From the NCBI GenBank assembly GCA_000708835.1, contig DF236956.1, positions 5,346 to 69,345 of the forward strand: DNA of 64,000 bases, in the 5' to 3' direction. Positions 23,601 to 36,200 of this stretch are shown here, in pieces. The translations under genes and the position numbers were made by a program. The notes beneath the pieces were generated by a model. That model had not been told where the DNA came from. It ran no database searches and saw nothing but the letters and a program-made list of their open reading frames with translations. Within the stretch, counting starts at the first letter, position 1; every line of letters begins with the position of its first letter. Origin of the DNA: Klebsormidium nitens. Lineage: Eukaryota > Streptophyta > Klebsormidiophyceae > Klebsormidiales > Klebsormidiaceae.

Positions 23601-24267
23601 ATGTTCCGCTTGTGCACGTCATGAAGCCCTCGGCCAACTGTCAACTAAGAATAGGATCCGCTTGGTAGATTACCTTGCCTCACTCACTTTCAGGGCGCAC
23701 TAACCGACGCCCCACATTTTGCATTCGTCTTTTAACGCATGCTTTTAGCAACACCATCAGGCATTAGCAACAGCGAAACTGCAAAGGAGCTACCTCGTCA
23801 ACGGACTCAGGTACTCGCGTACAATGACGAACAGACCTTCTTCTCCCAGGATGTACACGGTCGAAGTGGTGCACCTCCTACCGAACGCTCGCAACCTGGC
23901 AGGCGGCAAATGCAGCATTGCAAACAATAACTTCTCCATACGACCTGCTCATCTGCAAAAGCTGACCAAAAGACACTCTCTTCCTTACAGGACGTACCAA
24001 GCCGATCTGGTGCAGCTCCGGCCGAACGCGGTCGCGATCCGCATGCGCGAGGCGCACTGCAGCCACAAGGAGGCGCTCGACTTCCTCGTCGAGCGCGCGG
24101 CGCGCGACATCGAGGCGCTCGGCGCCGAGATCAAGGCACACGCAGCTAAGGACCCGTTTGCGCACGCGTGCTGGCGGTTGCCCTTCGAGCTCTGCCGCGT
24201 CGGTGTGGCGATGTTCACGGTGCTTGGTGCGGAGGGCCGGGCTAAGGAGCTGTTCGAACTGGGTTAA
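17621..24267 (+). CDS. Terpene-synthase-like protein with a long low-complexity N-terminus
   Basis: Seven exons: 17621-19157, 19568-19711, 20227-20458, 21530-21728, 22035-22438, 22852-23043, 23991-24267. All phases agree, giving 994 residues. The start is the ATG at 17621. Residues 1-420 are rich in Pro, Ser, Gly and Gln and probably disordered. Residues 560-994 are mostly helical. The last exons resemble helices H-J of class I terpene synthases: a metal-motif-like stretch (S900 D901 x x T904 x x x D908, consensus N/D-D-x-x-S/T-x-x-x-E), then RPNAVAIRMRE, then a HKEALDFL helix. No DDxxD motif is evident; the nearest acidic cluster at the usual spacing is NDPPEE (756-761). It could be a diverged or inactive cyclase, and the assignment rests mainly on exons 6 and 7. 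Four of its exon edges are duplicated in neighbouring non-coding DNA. Confidence 0.55.
20517..21190 (+). repeat. Array of about five decaying copies of the 3' half of exon 3
   Basis: Copies at 20517-20612, about 20650-20735, 20796-20890, 20959-21052 and a partial one at about 21105-21185 repeat the last ~100 bases of exon 3 (20358-20458), spaced about 150-160 bp apart in intron 3. Most keep the GTGAGG-like donor. Three are preceded by a T-rich tract and AG that mimic an acceptor, although the source position in exon 3 is internal coding sequence. Copies 3 and 4 (95 and 94 bp) keep an open frame; copy 1 is frameshifted. Confidence 0.85.
21398..21480 (+). repeat. Copy of the exon-4 5' part with acceptor
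   Basis: About 80 bases repeat the start of exon 4 (21530 onward), including the acceptor CACAG and the codons for MMLTKG. The copy has changes that break the frame. It lies in intron 3, just downstream of the exon-3 copy array. Confidence 0.75.
22704..22820 (+). repeat. Two copies of the exon-6 acceptor and first codons
   Basis: Blocks at 22704-22732 and 22785-22820 repeat the start of exon 6 (22852 onward), each directly after a CAG acceptor with a pyrimidine-rich tract. The reader therefore sees three competing acceptors in a row; only the last continues as a long open exon. Confidence 0.75.
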
Positions 24268-24432
24268 GGAGCTCGTTGACCTGGGTAAGGAGCTTCCTAA
24301 AAAGGGTTAAGGAGATGTCTGGAACGCGTTAAGGCGCTATTTGAAGCGGGTTAGGGAGCTATTTGAAACGCGTCAAGAAGGAGCTTTTTCGACGGCTTAA
24401 GAAGCTCGTGGGGACGAGCTAAGGAGCTTGTT
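24244..24432 (+). repeat. 22-bp tandem repeat growing out of the stop codon
   Basis: The last codons of the terpene-synthase-like gene, KELFELG and the TAA, form the first unit of a 22-bp repeat (AAGGAGCT... ending GGGTT). It continues for about eight more imperfect units into the 3' UTR. Confidence 0.8.
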
Positions 24433-26708
24433 GTCAATGTTGAATTGGGTGGTTGAGTTGGCTCGGCTTATGTGGAGCTTGACTGGAGGACAAATTCCTG
24501 GGTACTGCATAGGGTGTTTGTAAGATCCCGTACCTCCTTTACTATTGAGCGAAACATTCTTAGAGTGGATAGGGGGCTGGCGCGAACTCACCGAGCGTGG
24601 GTGTGCCATTTGAAGAGGGATTTTGGCACCATAATGCGTATGGTGCAAGATCGGGAATCGTCTGTTGGAGGTTGACACTTCATCTTTCATAATGTAGAAG
24701 TGGAAGGTTTAGGAGTGGGGTTGTATGAAATGTGGTTTTTAAAAGTGAAGGATACGCGAGTCGTATGTACAAGGGTTACAGCTAGCTTGGCTACGTATGC
24801 GGCATCGTTTAACGTGTATGTAGTCAAGTGTCCCGCACAGTTGTCTAGCTTGGCGCAATGCCAAGATGGTTCCATTCTGATCAACCAACTTTTCTGTAAG
24901 TCCATCACTCAAAGCATCCAATTACGCTTTGTGAGACTGGGGTCAATACATTTCATGTTGTGGCCAATCCAATCTGGTTGTCAGTAGCATCCTACAAGCC
25001 GCATGCCATTGCGGTGACAGGCTTGTTTTGCTATAGTAGCTAGCTTTTGTAACGCATGTCTCTAATTATGGTCGTTTAAAGGCAGCCTGAGTTAGAGTTA
25101 AGGGATACACGTACTCATTCAAAGGTAGTAACCGTCGCTTTAAGTAATTTGCCAGTGCGCCCCCCGCGTAGATAACAACAGCAAAAAACATCAAGTTTGT
25201 GACATGTATCTAGGGACTCTTATCCAACATTGAAAGCTTATTTTGGTCCATGCAACATGATGTGTGAAATGATGTGCGTAATGTGTTGATTCTCTACCAA
25301 TGATACATTGAAGTTGCACATGATCTTCCAGGCAACTGAAACTACATGGTCCGAGATCGGATGGCTGCAGATATCATTAACAATGTTGTGTATGGAACGA
25401 TGGCTTTCATATCAAGCTAGGAAATCGTATTCGAAATTGGGCGGCGTACAATGACGTACGGTTAGATTTTTGCGAGCTCTGATCCCTTTAGATGGCAATA
25501 AAGATTAGCTGAAGCTATTCAGAGCAAGGAGCTATAGCCAAGTTTATTCATGTACGTATGCAGAGGAGCAAAGCAGCATAAGGTAAAGTAGACTAGAGAT
25601 AGAGAACAATTTGTATACTACTATCATGCCTATCGTGGCCGCGAACGGACTCTAAGCCAAACGGACGGACTTTATTGACATGAGGTTTCAACCGTTGCCA
25701 TGAACGAAACAACTACTTGGAGATGGTCACTCGTCTCTAATTTCTAAACATGAATGATCAGATCATAGATACCAATTCTAGACGTCTTGAATTAGAACAT
25801 AGTTGGGGCCGGTTTACCGGGTATGTACCATTATAGTAGGCAAAGCAGGCAAACTTAGCGGATTTAGACTGCCGTATTCATGCAAATTTCAAAGCCTGAT
25901 TCTGAGGAGTCAGATATTCACATGTTGAAGAGCCAAGTGACGTCAGTTTGCCCTGCCTTCACCGAAGAGGAACAATTCGCTAAAGGCTCCCGGGGGTTTT
26001 TAATATTCTACCGGCATATCATCGCGCTACCCCGGGTGCTTGTTTTGGGTTCTTTGTGCCCCCGGGTAATTAATATACCCAGTTGAGCAGCCCGGTTCTG
26101 TACCCGGACTCGAACAGCTCGTCGATGGCCCGAAATTCTCTGAAAGCCCATGCATATGCCGCCCATCGCCGCGCCGACGCGGAACTGCAACCTTGCATAC
26201 GTCACCGAATAAACACAGGTGGCAACGTCCAATCAGAAGGTCGAATTGAGATTGCCCCAATAAGGGTCCAGTCACAGGTGCATGCAACCCGAAGCAGCAT
26301 TGCAAACTTGCGCACAAGGAATCTCACGCGAGCACGATTCTTCATCACGAGCTTCCCAGGGTTTCCCACGGACTTTTGTCCCGGCCGGCCAGCTGCCGGC
26401 GCCCCCCCGGTTCAGCCGGCTCGGTAGTCGGTCCTTGGCTGTACCGGCCAGCTGAGACTAGAGAGTGCCCGCAGTTTCTGCCGGCTAGCAGCCGGCTGGG
26501 TGCCTTCGGCACCGGCCGGAGTCCCATCTCGGCCGGCCAGGTCCAGGTTCTCTTGCCGGCTGTGGGAAACCCTGGAGCTTCCTTCTCCTTCAATCGGTGC
26601 GTGCCCAGTCGTTCTCTCGCCCCCATTGCGCAAGTCAGCTCCAATTTCCCAAACTGAGAAGCTGAGCAATCGAGGAAGCCTCTCTTTCCTGCAGCATCGA
26701 CAGCCACC
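24268..26708. other. Intergenic region
   Basis: Apart from the stop-codon repeat at its left end and the hAT-type element near its right end, I see no gene in these 2.4 kb. The open frames are short and fit no family. It should contain the 3' end of the terpene-synthase-like transcript and the promoter of the Gly/Tyr-rich gene. Confidence 0.5.
26357..26574. mobile_element. hAT-type non-autonomous element (MITE), copy 2, with perfect target duplication
   Basis: A 218-bp element has inverted ends CAGGGTTTCCCAC and GTGGGAAACCCTG. The 8 bases GAGCTTCC stand directly on both sides (26349-26356 and 26575-26582), which is the 8-bp target duplication expected of hAT elements. It sits 134 bp upstream of the start codon of the Gly/Tyr-rich protein gene, so it is in the promoter or 5' UTR. 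Confidence 0.9.
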
Positions 26709-28922
26709 ATGGATTCCTTGAAGAACCTCGCACATAAGGCCAAGGACAAGCTGACCCCCGGCTCGCGCAGCAGTGACGAGCAGGGAGACTATGATAAGCA
26801 GCAGGGCACGGTGAGTTGCTTCGAACCCTTCATGTCCCATTCGTATCATGCTCTTTATGTTTGCTCAATGACCATGTCATGCATCCAAGAATCCCCAAAT
26901 AAGGGGGTTCACTGGTGACAGCGCAACGCAATTGACGAAATCAATCTGTGTGGTGATTCCTTTTTCAGACTCCTTTCAAGTTTAATCTCTGTTGGTGGCA
27001 TTGGGAGCTGTTGATTGGCCTCAAGCGAAGGGCGACTGATATGAACGTCCAGATTCACAATCTGCCGACTGTCTTGGATCATGATGCATGCAGCACTCAA
27101 TCTAAGACTTTCTAAGAAGTCACAGCTCCATCTAATTGGACATACGAGAGTCTTTTCAGCCCTTCGCTATGGAGCAATGCTGAATGCTTGACCTTCAGCA
27201 TTTGCAACCGCCCCTTGCATTCATTTCGAAGAGCTTTTATTATGCTTGAGGAAGCCTTGAGGTCCAAGTCCCTCTTTGATGCAACTGAAAGAAGAAGGGT
27301 AACTCCTTCAGTTCTTAGTCTGGTCTCTCACTTGAATACGAGGAAGATGGGATTAACATTATTGATTCTCTGATTTGCTCTACAATTGTGGGACTGCACA
27401 AGTGATCCCCATTGTAAGAGTATGAAGGTGCTGTTTCCTGCTTGATCATTGAAAATGTGAAGTCCTGGCAGCCAGCTTTGCCAAAGACTGACAAACATTT
27501 TCCAGCAAAGGGAACAACAGATCGATCCTTTTTGCAAGTACTCGCATTTGTGCTCACTTAATTTTGAATCACATTGCCTGAATTCAAACGTTCTTGAAAG
27601 TTCAGAACATATGTCATGACTTTTCTTCCATCTTTTCTAACTTCCAGCACCCATCAATGTGAAACTTTGCATGAAACTTTGCGGCAGGACCGTGATGACA
27701 TCATCTCAAACTCTGTTGCATACAATGCAACAGCTTATTCACCAAAGTGTACTGACTTTGAGTTCCTTCACAAGACTGCATCCTGGCATAAGATCCAGGC
27801 AACAGAGTGACTGCTTGGGCCTTTACTCCATTGGCTCCTAACTTTTCTTTGACGCAGCCTCAATAAATTCCACTTGTCTCGCCCACCCAATGAAATCAAT
27901 GGAGATAACTCTCAAACTTTTGTTTTGCCAATCTCCGGATAAGACCCTATCTTGCTCTACTTGTGCAGGTTCCAACTGCTTGAACAGTAACCAGAGTCTG
28001 AGAGCTAGGTTTTGAGCTCACTAGTCTCTGAGGTCTGAAATACCGAGACATTGCTTCTATTTCAACTTTGAATTCATGACTCTGTCCTTGATACATTGAC
28101 ATCTAAACCAGTTTTTGTTTGTCGCAGGGCACTGGATATGGCAGCACCAACACTGGGTACCAGGGCACCCGCACCGACAGCGACACTGGCTATGGCAGCA
28201 AGACGACCGGTTATGGCGGTGACGACACCGGCTATGGCAGCAAGACAACCGGCTATGCCGGCAGTGACGACACCGGTTATGGCAGCAAGACAACTGGCTA
28301 TGGCGGCAGTGATGACTCCGCTTATGGCAAAAAGACCACCGGCTATGGCGGTGACGACACCACGGCCACCGGTTATGGCGGCAGGACTACCGGCTCTGGT
28401 GGCGACGACACGACCGGTTATGGCGGCAGGACCACAGGTTATGGTGCTGACACCGACGTTGGAGTCGGTGGCCGAGGCAGGAACGTCGACATCGACTCTG
28501 ACATCGGCATCCCGTCAAAGTACGCAGGGTCCGACTCCGTGACTGGCGGCGACGACACCGGCAGCGGCTATGGCACCAGGAAGACCGGCTATGGGGGCGA
28601 CGACAACACCGACACCGGCTATGGCAGCAAGAAGACCGGTTATGGCGGCAGTGACGACACCGGCTATGGCAGCAAGGGCTCTGGATACGGGGGCGATGAC
28701 AACACTGGCACTGGTTATGGCGGCAGGACCACCGCTTATGGTGCTGACACTGAGACCGGCCGTAGCGGCCGCGGCAATGCTGACGTCGATTCTGACATTG
28801 GCATCCCCGAGAAGTATGGAGGGTCTGACACTGTTCCTGGGGCCCAGTATGGTGGCAGTGGAGGCAGGCGGGGAGCGGGGGGATATGGTCGTGATGACGA
28901 CACCACCGGTGATGACTATTGA
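26709..28922 (+). CDS. Gly/Tyr-rich repetitive hydrophilic protein, LEA-like
   Basis: Two exons, 26709-26810 and 28128-28922, with a 1317-bp intron, give 298 residues. Exon 1 encodes a short charged amphipathic start (MDSLKNLAHKAKDKL). Exon 2 is made almost wholly of repeats of the type TGYGSKTTGYGGSDD and TGYGGRTTGYG. The sequence VDIDSDIGIP occurs near the middle and a close copy (VDSDIGIPEKY) near the end, so the repeat region appears to have doubled as a block of about 130-140 residues. There is no hydrophobic core, signal peptide or dehydrin K-segment. Such composition is typical of desiccation-protective or phase-separating proteins, but I recognise no family and infer this only from composition. 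The hAT-type element just upstream may touch its promoter. Confidence 0.75.
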
Positions 28923-30285
28923 ATAGGAATTTTGACCCTTGTCAAAAGACCCGTGCAGTATGTTTGTGTACATAGTTCAAGGATTCTTGAGAACTGAAGT
29001 GTCTTAAGTTTTTAACCATGTTTGGTCATGATAGACTCTATGAAAATACTAACCTTGTATGATGGTATGAGTAACCGTCCAGAAGGATTTTCGAAGGATC
29101 GAGCTGTTCTGGCCAGGTCTAAGCGAGCTACAAGAACAGTTCCTGGTCGGTGAATTGCTCACAGGCTGGCCGCATGGGGCTTGGAGGTAGGACCAGGGCT
29201 GTTGTAGTCCTCAAAATGGACACAATGGACGTACTTTTAGCAAGGCATTGCCTTGAACTTGTCAGGTTTTGGTCAAGCTAATATTGATAAGGTTTTTCGT
29301 TTTGAGTTTTTTTCGTTTTTTCGTTGTTTCTTCACATATCGATCTGCATGTCTTCAAAGACACTTGTGTGCTGACTTCTGATAGAGAATTACTGAATTCA
29401 AGATACACCAATTGGCAATTTGCTGTGTTGGCCCTATGTGACGATTCAACATGATGAATTGGCGCGAACGCAATGGTAGATTCCAGAGTATACTAGATGG
29501 ATTGGACGTGAATCAAAACAAGCGCGAGTCAACATGAAAAGATACACGATCAGTCTAACGTAAGTTGTCGATCGCGTGAGTTGTAGCATGCATGTGTAAG
29601 CCGAGCCTGGACAATAACATGAAACTGCGCACGTATGTAATATATGCATGGCGTGATCCATCATGTGCGCGCGGCAGCTTGGTGTAGGCCGTTGAGCTAG
29701 GCAACTGATATGTATGTCGATGGCAGGTGATTGGGCCGTGCAACTAAACGTGTGTCCAAGGCCGTGCATGCACATATAAGGTAGCAGGCTCGTGATCGGT
29801 TTTATGACTCTACTCAATCTGGCAATGATCCATGTGATTGATTGTTTCATCTGTGCGATATGTCCGACAATAGATTTGGGTGACGGTCGAACTTGAGCAG
29901 GCTGGCCCCGGCCAGCCCGTGCATTGAGACACGGATTCAGTATATATTGTTGCAACGACTTCGTACATATGGCATCCGGCCTAAATAGAACTTGGCTGGC
30001 GAATGACGCTGCTATCCCCAAAAATAGTGTTTGACCAAACTTCCGGCCACAGCTTGCACACTGTGTGGACCTACCTATGATACTAATGTACCAATGCTTG
30101 CTTCAATACTCTGGACGGCGAAACCTGGCCCAACGCACGATTGCTTTCCGCTGTAATTGCGTCTAGCATGAACTTTTTATATCAGTCCGCAACTCGAGAG
30201 ACCGTTTTGGAAGCCTGCTGCGCGACTCTGGATCTTGCGGTCTGGAGGTAATCTGGAGGGATATCTGGATAAAGCTTGCTGGTAT
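28923..30285. other. Convergent intergenic region
   Basis: These 1.4 kb lie between the 3' ends of the Gly/Tyr-rich gene and of BRCA2. I see no coding potential. At about 29900 there is a GC-rich inverted repeat, GGCTGGCC-CC-GGCCAGCC, which could form a hairpin. Confidence 0.5.
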
Positions 30286-33200
30286 CTAGTTGCGGGCACG
30301 CTTAACTGACTTCGCTTGCATTTGCCTTCGTAATGGGGGGCCTTGCGGCGCTGGATCATTTGACGGAGCTCCCCCGGCTTCCCTCCCAACAATGCTGGAC
30401 ACATACGCCTCTGCGCGCTTGATGATCTGCAATGAAGCAAGACTACCATTTTTGGGCCTGAAACCTCGACGCTGGTGATTTCGTCTACAAGGCGCAGAGG
30501 ACAGCCTAGCCCGGCTCGACAGCCCGGTTCTGCGTCAGTCTGACGAGACGCAGCAACACTCGGCGGGCGCAAGGATACAGATCACTTCAAAGAAACAGTG
30601 CACGACTGCAAATGGGGAGTGATCTGTAATAACAGCACCCGAAGGCACATGTTTTTGGCCTGGACGCTGCCGTTGGGCTCCGGAGCAGTCTACGATAAGT
30701 ACATCTTGTCTTAAAACCTTTCAGCGGCTTCCCGTGAACGCACGCACGTACCGCAACGTACGCAACAACGGACAGCTTACGAAGCAGAACAAAGTCAATT
30801 CCAGAGCATGCCGAGTCAAATTGTTCACCAATGATGAGAAAACAGTCCGCCGGCCTCACCTCGGCCGACGCTCCGGCCCACGCTCCCACCGCCGCCGCCT
30901 TCTCCTTCAGGTGCCGCAGGTACGTACCGTTCACGTTTCCGGACACCACGGTCACCTCGGACGCAGCTCCGCGTCCGAAGCCGCACTGCTCGTCGCGCGG
31001 CAGCCGCCGCACGTTCGCGAGCGCGACGACCGAGCCGCGGAATCCGTCCAGCGGAACGAAGGCGTCCGCCGGAAGGCTGACGTCCAGGGCCAGGATCACG
31101 GGCAGCCGGTCAGGTTCCGGCGGAGTTCCGTCCGCGTCTGGCGGAATCTCGTCCGGTAGGATGCCGTAGCAGTCCCCCTCGAGGGAGCCGTCGGTGACGA
31201 AGAGCCATTGCTGGCGGCGGGCCCCGGCGGGGCGCGGGGCGGTGCAAAGGAGGACGTATGCGGCGGTGTCGAACTCGCTGGTAGGGAAGAGTGGGCGAAA
31301 GAGTTTCGACGCCGAACGGGGAAGGCAAAAGGTGCTTATGCGGTACTTTGTGGAGGTTTGAAAGCGACGGTGTGAAGGAAACCAACGGCTGCACCAAGTT
31401 GTTGGAAAGCCAGTAAAGAAGACATTGATATGAGAAGGTCGGAAGCGGTAACTGACGATCATCATACGCTGTGCCGTGCGCCACTGCTTGCCAAAGGTCG
31501 ATTCGGTGAGGTCCTTTGCCTCGACTTGCGTACACATTTTTTCGAAGCCACCACCTGCTTAAATGACGTGCAGATCAAAGTGCGCCCATTCTGAAGCTTG
31601 CGCGTCTGGTCTGTGGACGCTCTTGCTACATCGGGTCCTCTCGATGGATGGCAGAAAGCAAACGGAAAACACAGAGAGTACCGTACTGCTATTCAATTTC
31701 GGCAAAAAATAAACAGTTATCTGGCCTGCCGAAAATTTCAGAAAACACTTTGAGGCAATCATGATTCGATAATGGCTATTTTAGCAGGTAACCATTGGTC
31801 TGCCGAAAGGATAGAAACTTTCATAATTAATTATTAGGCGTCGAAGGTGCTGAAATCAATTAGCAGTACGGTATATCGTCTCACCTTCCGACGGGTGTTT
31901 CGTCGAGGGTGGAGAGGCGGACCGCCTCTCGGGGATGGTACGTGTACCTGGGAGCGCCGAGAGAACTAGAAGCGTTTCCACTGAGCTTCAAAAGACTCGG
32001 CGCTGCGCTGGACTGCATTTACGACTGGTGAGAGAACAGGAATACAATAGCCAGTCACGACACCAACCGAGACGGAGTTGGTGACAAGTTTCATGTTATC
32101 TATTCGCGCTCGCTTGTTGTGTCAGCATCTTAGGGCTGAACCGCTTTTCCGATCAAAGATGGCTTTTGCGAAGTCTGTTCTTAACGGCGGCCACTGAAGC
32201 AAGCCGGCAGCATCACAGGTCTAGTCGAGAGCGCTCACGTCATATGCTTGACTGCTGACGTAGGCACCCGCTGCCACTTCGTCCGCGGGCTCGAGTTCAT
32301 GAGGATCGGGCCGCCGCCCGGGGGACCGGACCCTTTCGCCTTGGAAACGAGGTTGGTGATCAGGTAAAGCGCACCCTCGGCGAGATCTTGTATCTGGCAA
32401 TGGAACGGGTTTCGAGAAGCTCAGAGACACGTTAGCGCCGGTTATACTTGTGCAGAGTCCGGACACTGAAGAGGCCTGGATTATGCAAGACAGAGTTTGA
32501 GACGGTGTGAATGCATCCCCTCCCAGCTTGGGACGGTCTAAATGCGTCCGCAAGGAGTGTCGCAGATTTGGTTGGTACGAACGCGGCACAGACTTTCTAG
32601 ATTCTCCGGACGGTGTCTGCAACGGCTGTTGCGTGTTTGGACGGCGTAATCGCGTCCAGATTGCGGACCCCACCCACCTGCTCGTCACTGGGCCGCCAGA
32701 TCGTGATGATGGCTTCCCCGTTCTGGCTGCGCAAAGGGGACCGTACGAGGCTTGTCACGCCCAAACTGCAAAAGCAGACTGGTAGCATGCTCAGAAGCCC
32801 GCTATTCTCAAGGGGACTGGGTGCTTTCAAACGACTCCGAGAAGAACGAAGAAGAAGAGGGCCTGACGACGTCCGGTCTGTCCGTGTCAGGTTGGTAGAA
32901 AGCCCATTTAATCGTACATATCTGGTCAAATCTGTTGCAGGGAAAGTATGCCATTTGGAGAGCATGCATTCGCCCTTGACTTCGCACCAATGGAACTCGC
33001 GGCTCTGTGATGCTGTTCGCACTTTACCTTGGGGCAAGCAGCTGTGCTGTCCCGGTAAGACAGCTGTAACGATCCCCAGTCCTTTCCGCAGGCTCCTTCA
33101 CACCAAGTAATCAAGCCGGCAACTTTCGAACCAAGTATTCAAACGCCATTCGTGAGGACAACGTCTCCCCTAGAATCGTGCAACCCTAACACCCCATAGT

Positions 33201-36200
33201 GCTAAGCGGCTGTCATTGGTCCGAGAGAAAAAGAATCGCTCACCCCAGCTTGTCGGCTTCGTTTGTGTGAATGCCCGCCACGCGCACGCGCAGGTTGGAG
33301 CTGACGTCACGCTTCTCGAGGCCCCGCTTCTGAAGCTCCTCGTCGACTGCTGACGTGTAGTCTGCTTGCATGGTTTCCTACAGAACAATTTTCTTGCGGG
33401 GTTCAGCACCGGGAACCGTTTGGATTGTCGCGACGCGTCACACCATCAACTTGCGGATCCGCGTTTCACCTGTGTGCTCATCAGCCGTCCTCTTGAATAC
33501 AATCGTTTTCTAAGACTCTGCAATGCTCCCAGTCTGCAGCTTCATCAATCGTTTGCTTCCGTGAAGTCGATGTGGTTGCCAAAAGATTCCTTTATTCAAG
33601 GAATTGGGAGCTGCTGCAACTTCAAGGCCATTCTCTTCTAGTCTAGATTGGCAGCAGCCTCGCGGGGATACGTTTGGCGCGCGCGCAACGGCGACCTTCA
33701 CCGACAAAATATTCGCCCTCTTCGACGACCGCTTTCAGGCATTTCTTTAACGTTGCCGACTGCCGAATAAGTCGCCTTTCGATTTCAACCCTTCTGGCTA
33801 TTCGAGTGATTTAGGAGTAAATCACCTGAAAAGCCTTAGAAATTTGAAGAGCCCGCACCTGCTGTTGCTGTTGGAATGCCTGCAGTGCCGATCGCTGGTG
33901 TTCGCTCATCCCCTGGAAGACGCCTTCCGGGTCGGCCGCGCTCTCGAGCTCGGCGTGCAGGCGAGCGCCCTCGCTAGGCCGCGCCTTCTGTGCGGAACCG
34001 GAACCGGAGCCGGAACCCTCCATGCGGGCAGCAACTTCTTCTGCCACCGTGGCACGGCTGTAAGCGACCGGAGGAAAAGAAGCTTTAAGTCATTGAACAA
34101 GGCTAGGATACGGTGCAGGCTAGTACTGATGCTAAAACATTTAGGAGAGAGGGGCGGTGCCATTCAGGCGCGACCAACCTCGTCTGCAATTGTGCTACGG
34201 CCGTGAAGGAAGAAGCAGGGTTCAAGAACTTGACTGCTTTTCAATGGCATGCGGTGAATGACAAAGGGTCCCCGCAGAGCAGTATTTGTTGCCCGACGGC
34301 GCTTTTAGGTTCTGGTTCTAGAATTTCGCAAAAACCCACCCTGCGTTCTTTGCAAAAGCGCGTCCATGCTAGGCTGGTTCGAAAAGAGCTCAAGAAGCAA
34401 AGGATTTCCTCACCTCTCCTCGAAGCGTCTCTTGGCTATATCCTCCGCCTTTGCAGACCGCATAACGCGTTGACCGCCAGGCAATCTGAAACAAATCAAC
34501 ACTTTCCAGTCGATATCTCCCAAATGAATGCCACCGAAACTTTCCTTGCCAAGCTGACAATGAAAATCGCTCGTGTCGCCTTCAGAGAGTAAATCATGCA
34601 CATTGTGGCTTAAGCACATGGACTACTATCCCGGTCTTAAGCAAGTCACAGGTCAACTTCAAGTTCCAAAACTCTAAATGTGCCTAACTGATCAGTTTTG
34701 AGGACGCAATGTAAGAGTGTCTCACTTTTCCATATACAGCATGGGGTACATTCGCGTGACCACGACGGCCGTCAGCGGAACGGTGCCCCCTCCCTCCTTG
34801 ATGCGCTTGAGCGGCACAGCCATTGGGCGGCTCTTGCCTGGGGAGAGGCGAAAAGAGCATTCCGTCAGCGTCATGGAGTTTGCGAATGACAAGCTTACGT
34901 CAGCAGATTTTGTGGAGATTAGGCAGCTCAGACACAAGCAGGCACAGCAGATTTTTTGAACGGTAAGCAGATTGGCAGGGTTTGTGACAAGCAGATAAGC
35001 AGGGTTTGCGTACGAAAATGCGTGTATCAAAAGAATGAGACCTGCTGGGAGCGGCAGAGATGATTTGTTCTTAATCCTGTTAGGGGTTCCCGACTTCTTT
35101 CACAGGTAAGGAAGACTTACAGAAGCCCAACTTCTCGTCCCACCGGCACCTGTGCGTGCCGTTCATCCGGATAACCAGAGACGACATCGTGCACGCCTGC
35201 GATGAAAAGTTCACGGTTCGGTATGGCACGCAATCCACAACTTCAGCTCTGACGTTTGTAAGGTACTCAAGATCGATTTCCTAAGGTAGTCACCGCAGAA
35301 AAGCGGCAGTTGCGTTTGCACTGTATGTCTTGCTAGCACTTCAGGGACCTGGTTGCATGACAAGGGCACAGAAATGAGTCCGCGAACTATGCCCAGAATT
35401 TTTGAGAGCTCCAGATAGACAACATTTAGTAGCGCACAAGGTGAATTGGACATGTAAATGAGCAACCGTTGCTCGTATGAGAAGGAGCTCACTTCTAGCG
35501 GAGGCGCTCCGTCTGCCAAACCCTCGAGAGCAGAACCAAAGACCTGCAGGTCAAGCCGCATTCGAGTTTTCCTCAGCTGTTCCATTTACTTGGACTATTG
35601 AAACAACGAAGGTCTTCACGAAGCCCATCCTGGTGTAATGCGTCAGAATAGAAGCCCTTGTAAGCGGCTCCTGCGACGACCTTTCTTGCACCGGAGCAAG
35701 GAACTACGGTGCTTCTGCTTGGCCTTGTGTTCAGAGTACCCAAGGAGTGATAGAAGCTTTTATCTGATTTTGCGATTGTTTGCTCACGGGTGCGGCACCT
35801 CTGAAAACCTTTGTAACTCTTTAAATCCTCAAAACTCCAACTGGCTTGCATTCAACGGAAGAGCAGAAGCAGTCGTTGATTGGCGACGTACCTTGATTTT
35901 CTGACCGACCCGCAGCTTCTTTTCGTGCAGAAGGCGCGTGAGGGGCATGTCCAGCTGCGCAGTCAGCCAGTACCTACACATCCAATATTTGCTTCTGCGA
36001 TTGGACTCTCATTCTACGGGTAATAAGCTCATACCTGATATAAGCTTGTGAATGAATTCTAATGGACGAATGAAAATCGTAAGTGCCTTGCGAGAGTTAA
36101 CGAGGGAGCCAATGAATTGTGTAGTACGTGGGTACTGATACGTTAAGCACCTTCTTCAGGACTTTGGCTGTCAGGTTGAGCAGTGGGTTGAGGTCGGGGT

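Noticed and set aside
28128-28922. A classical dehydrin
   Set aside because: No Lys-rich K-segment, Ser tract or Y-segment is present; only the hydrophilic Gly-rich composition is similar.
30587-31537. A 316-codon minus-strand frame as a separate gene
   Set aside because: Its middle is exactly BRCA2 exon 18 (31277-30860), in phase with its neighbours; the ends are intron read-through.
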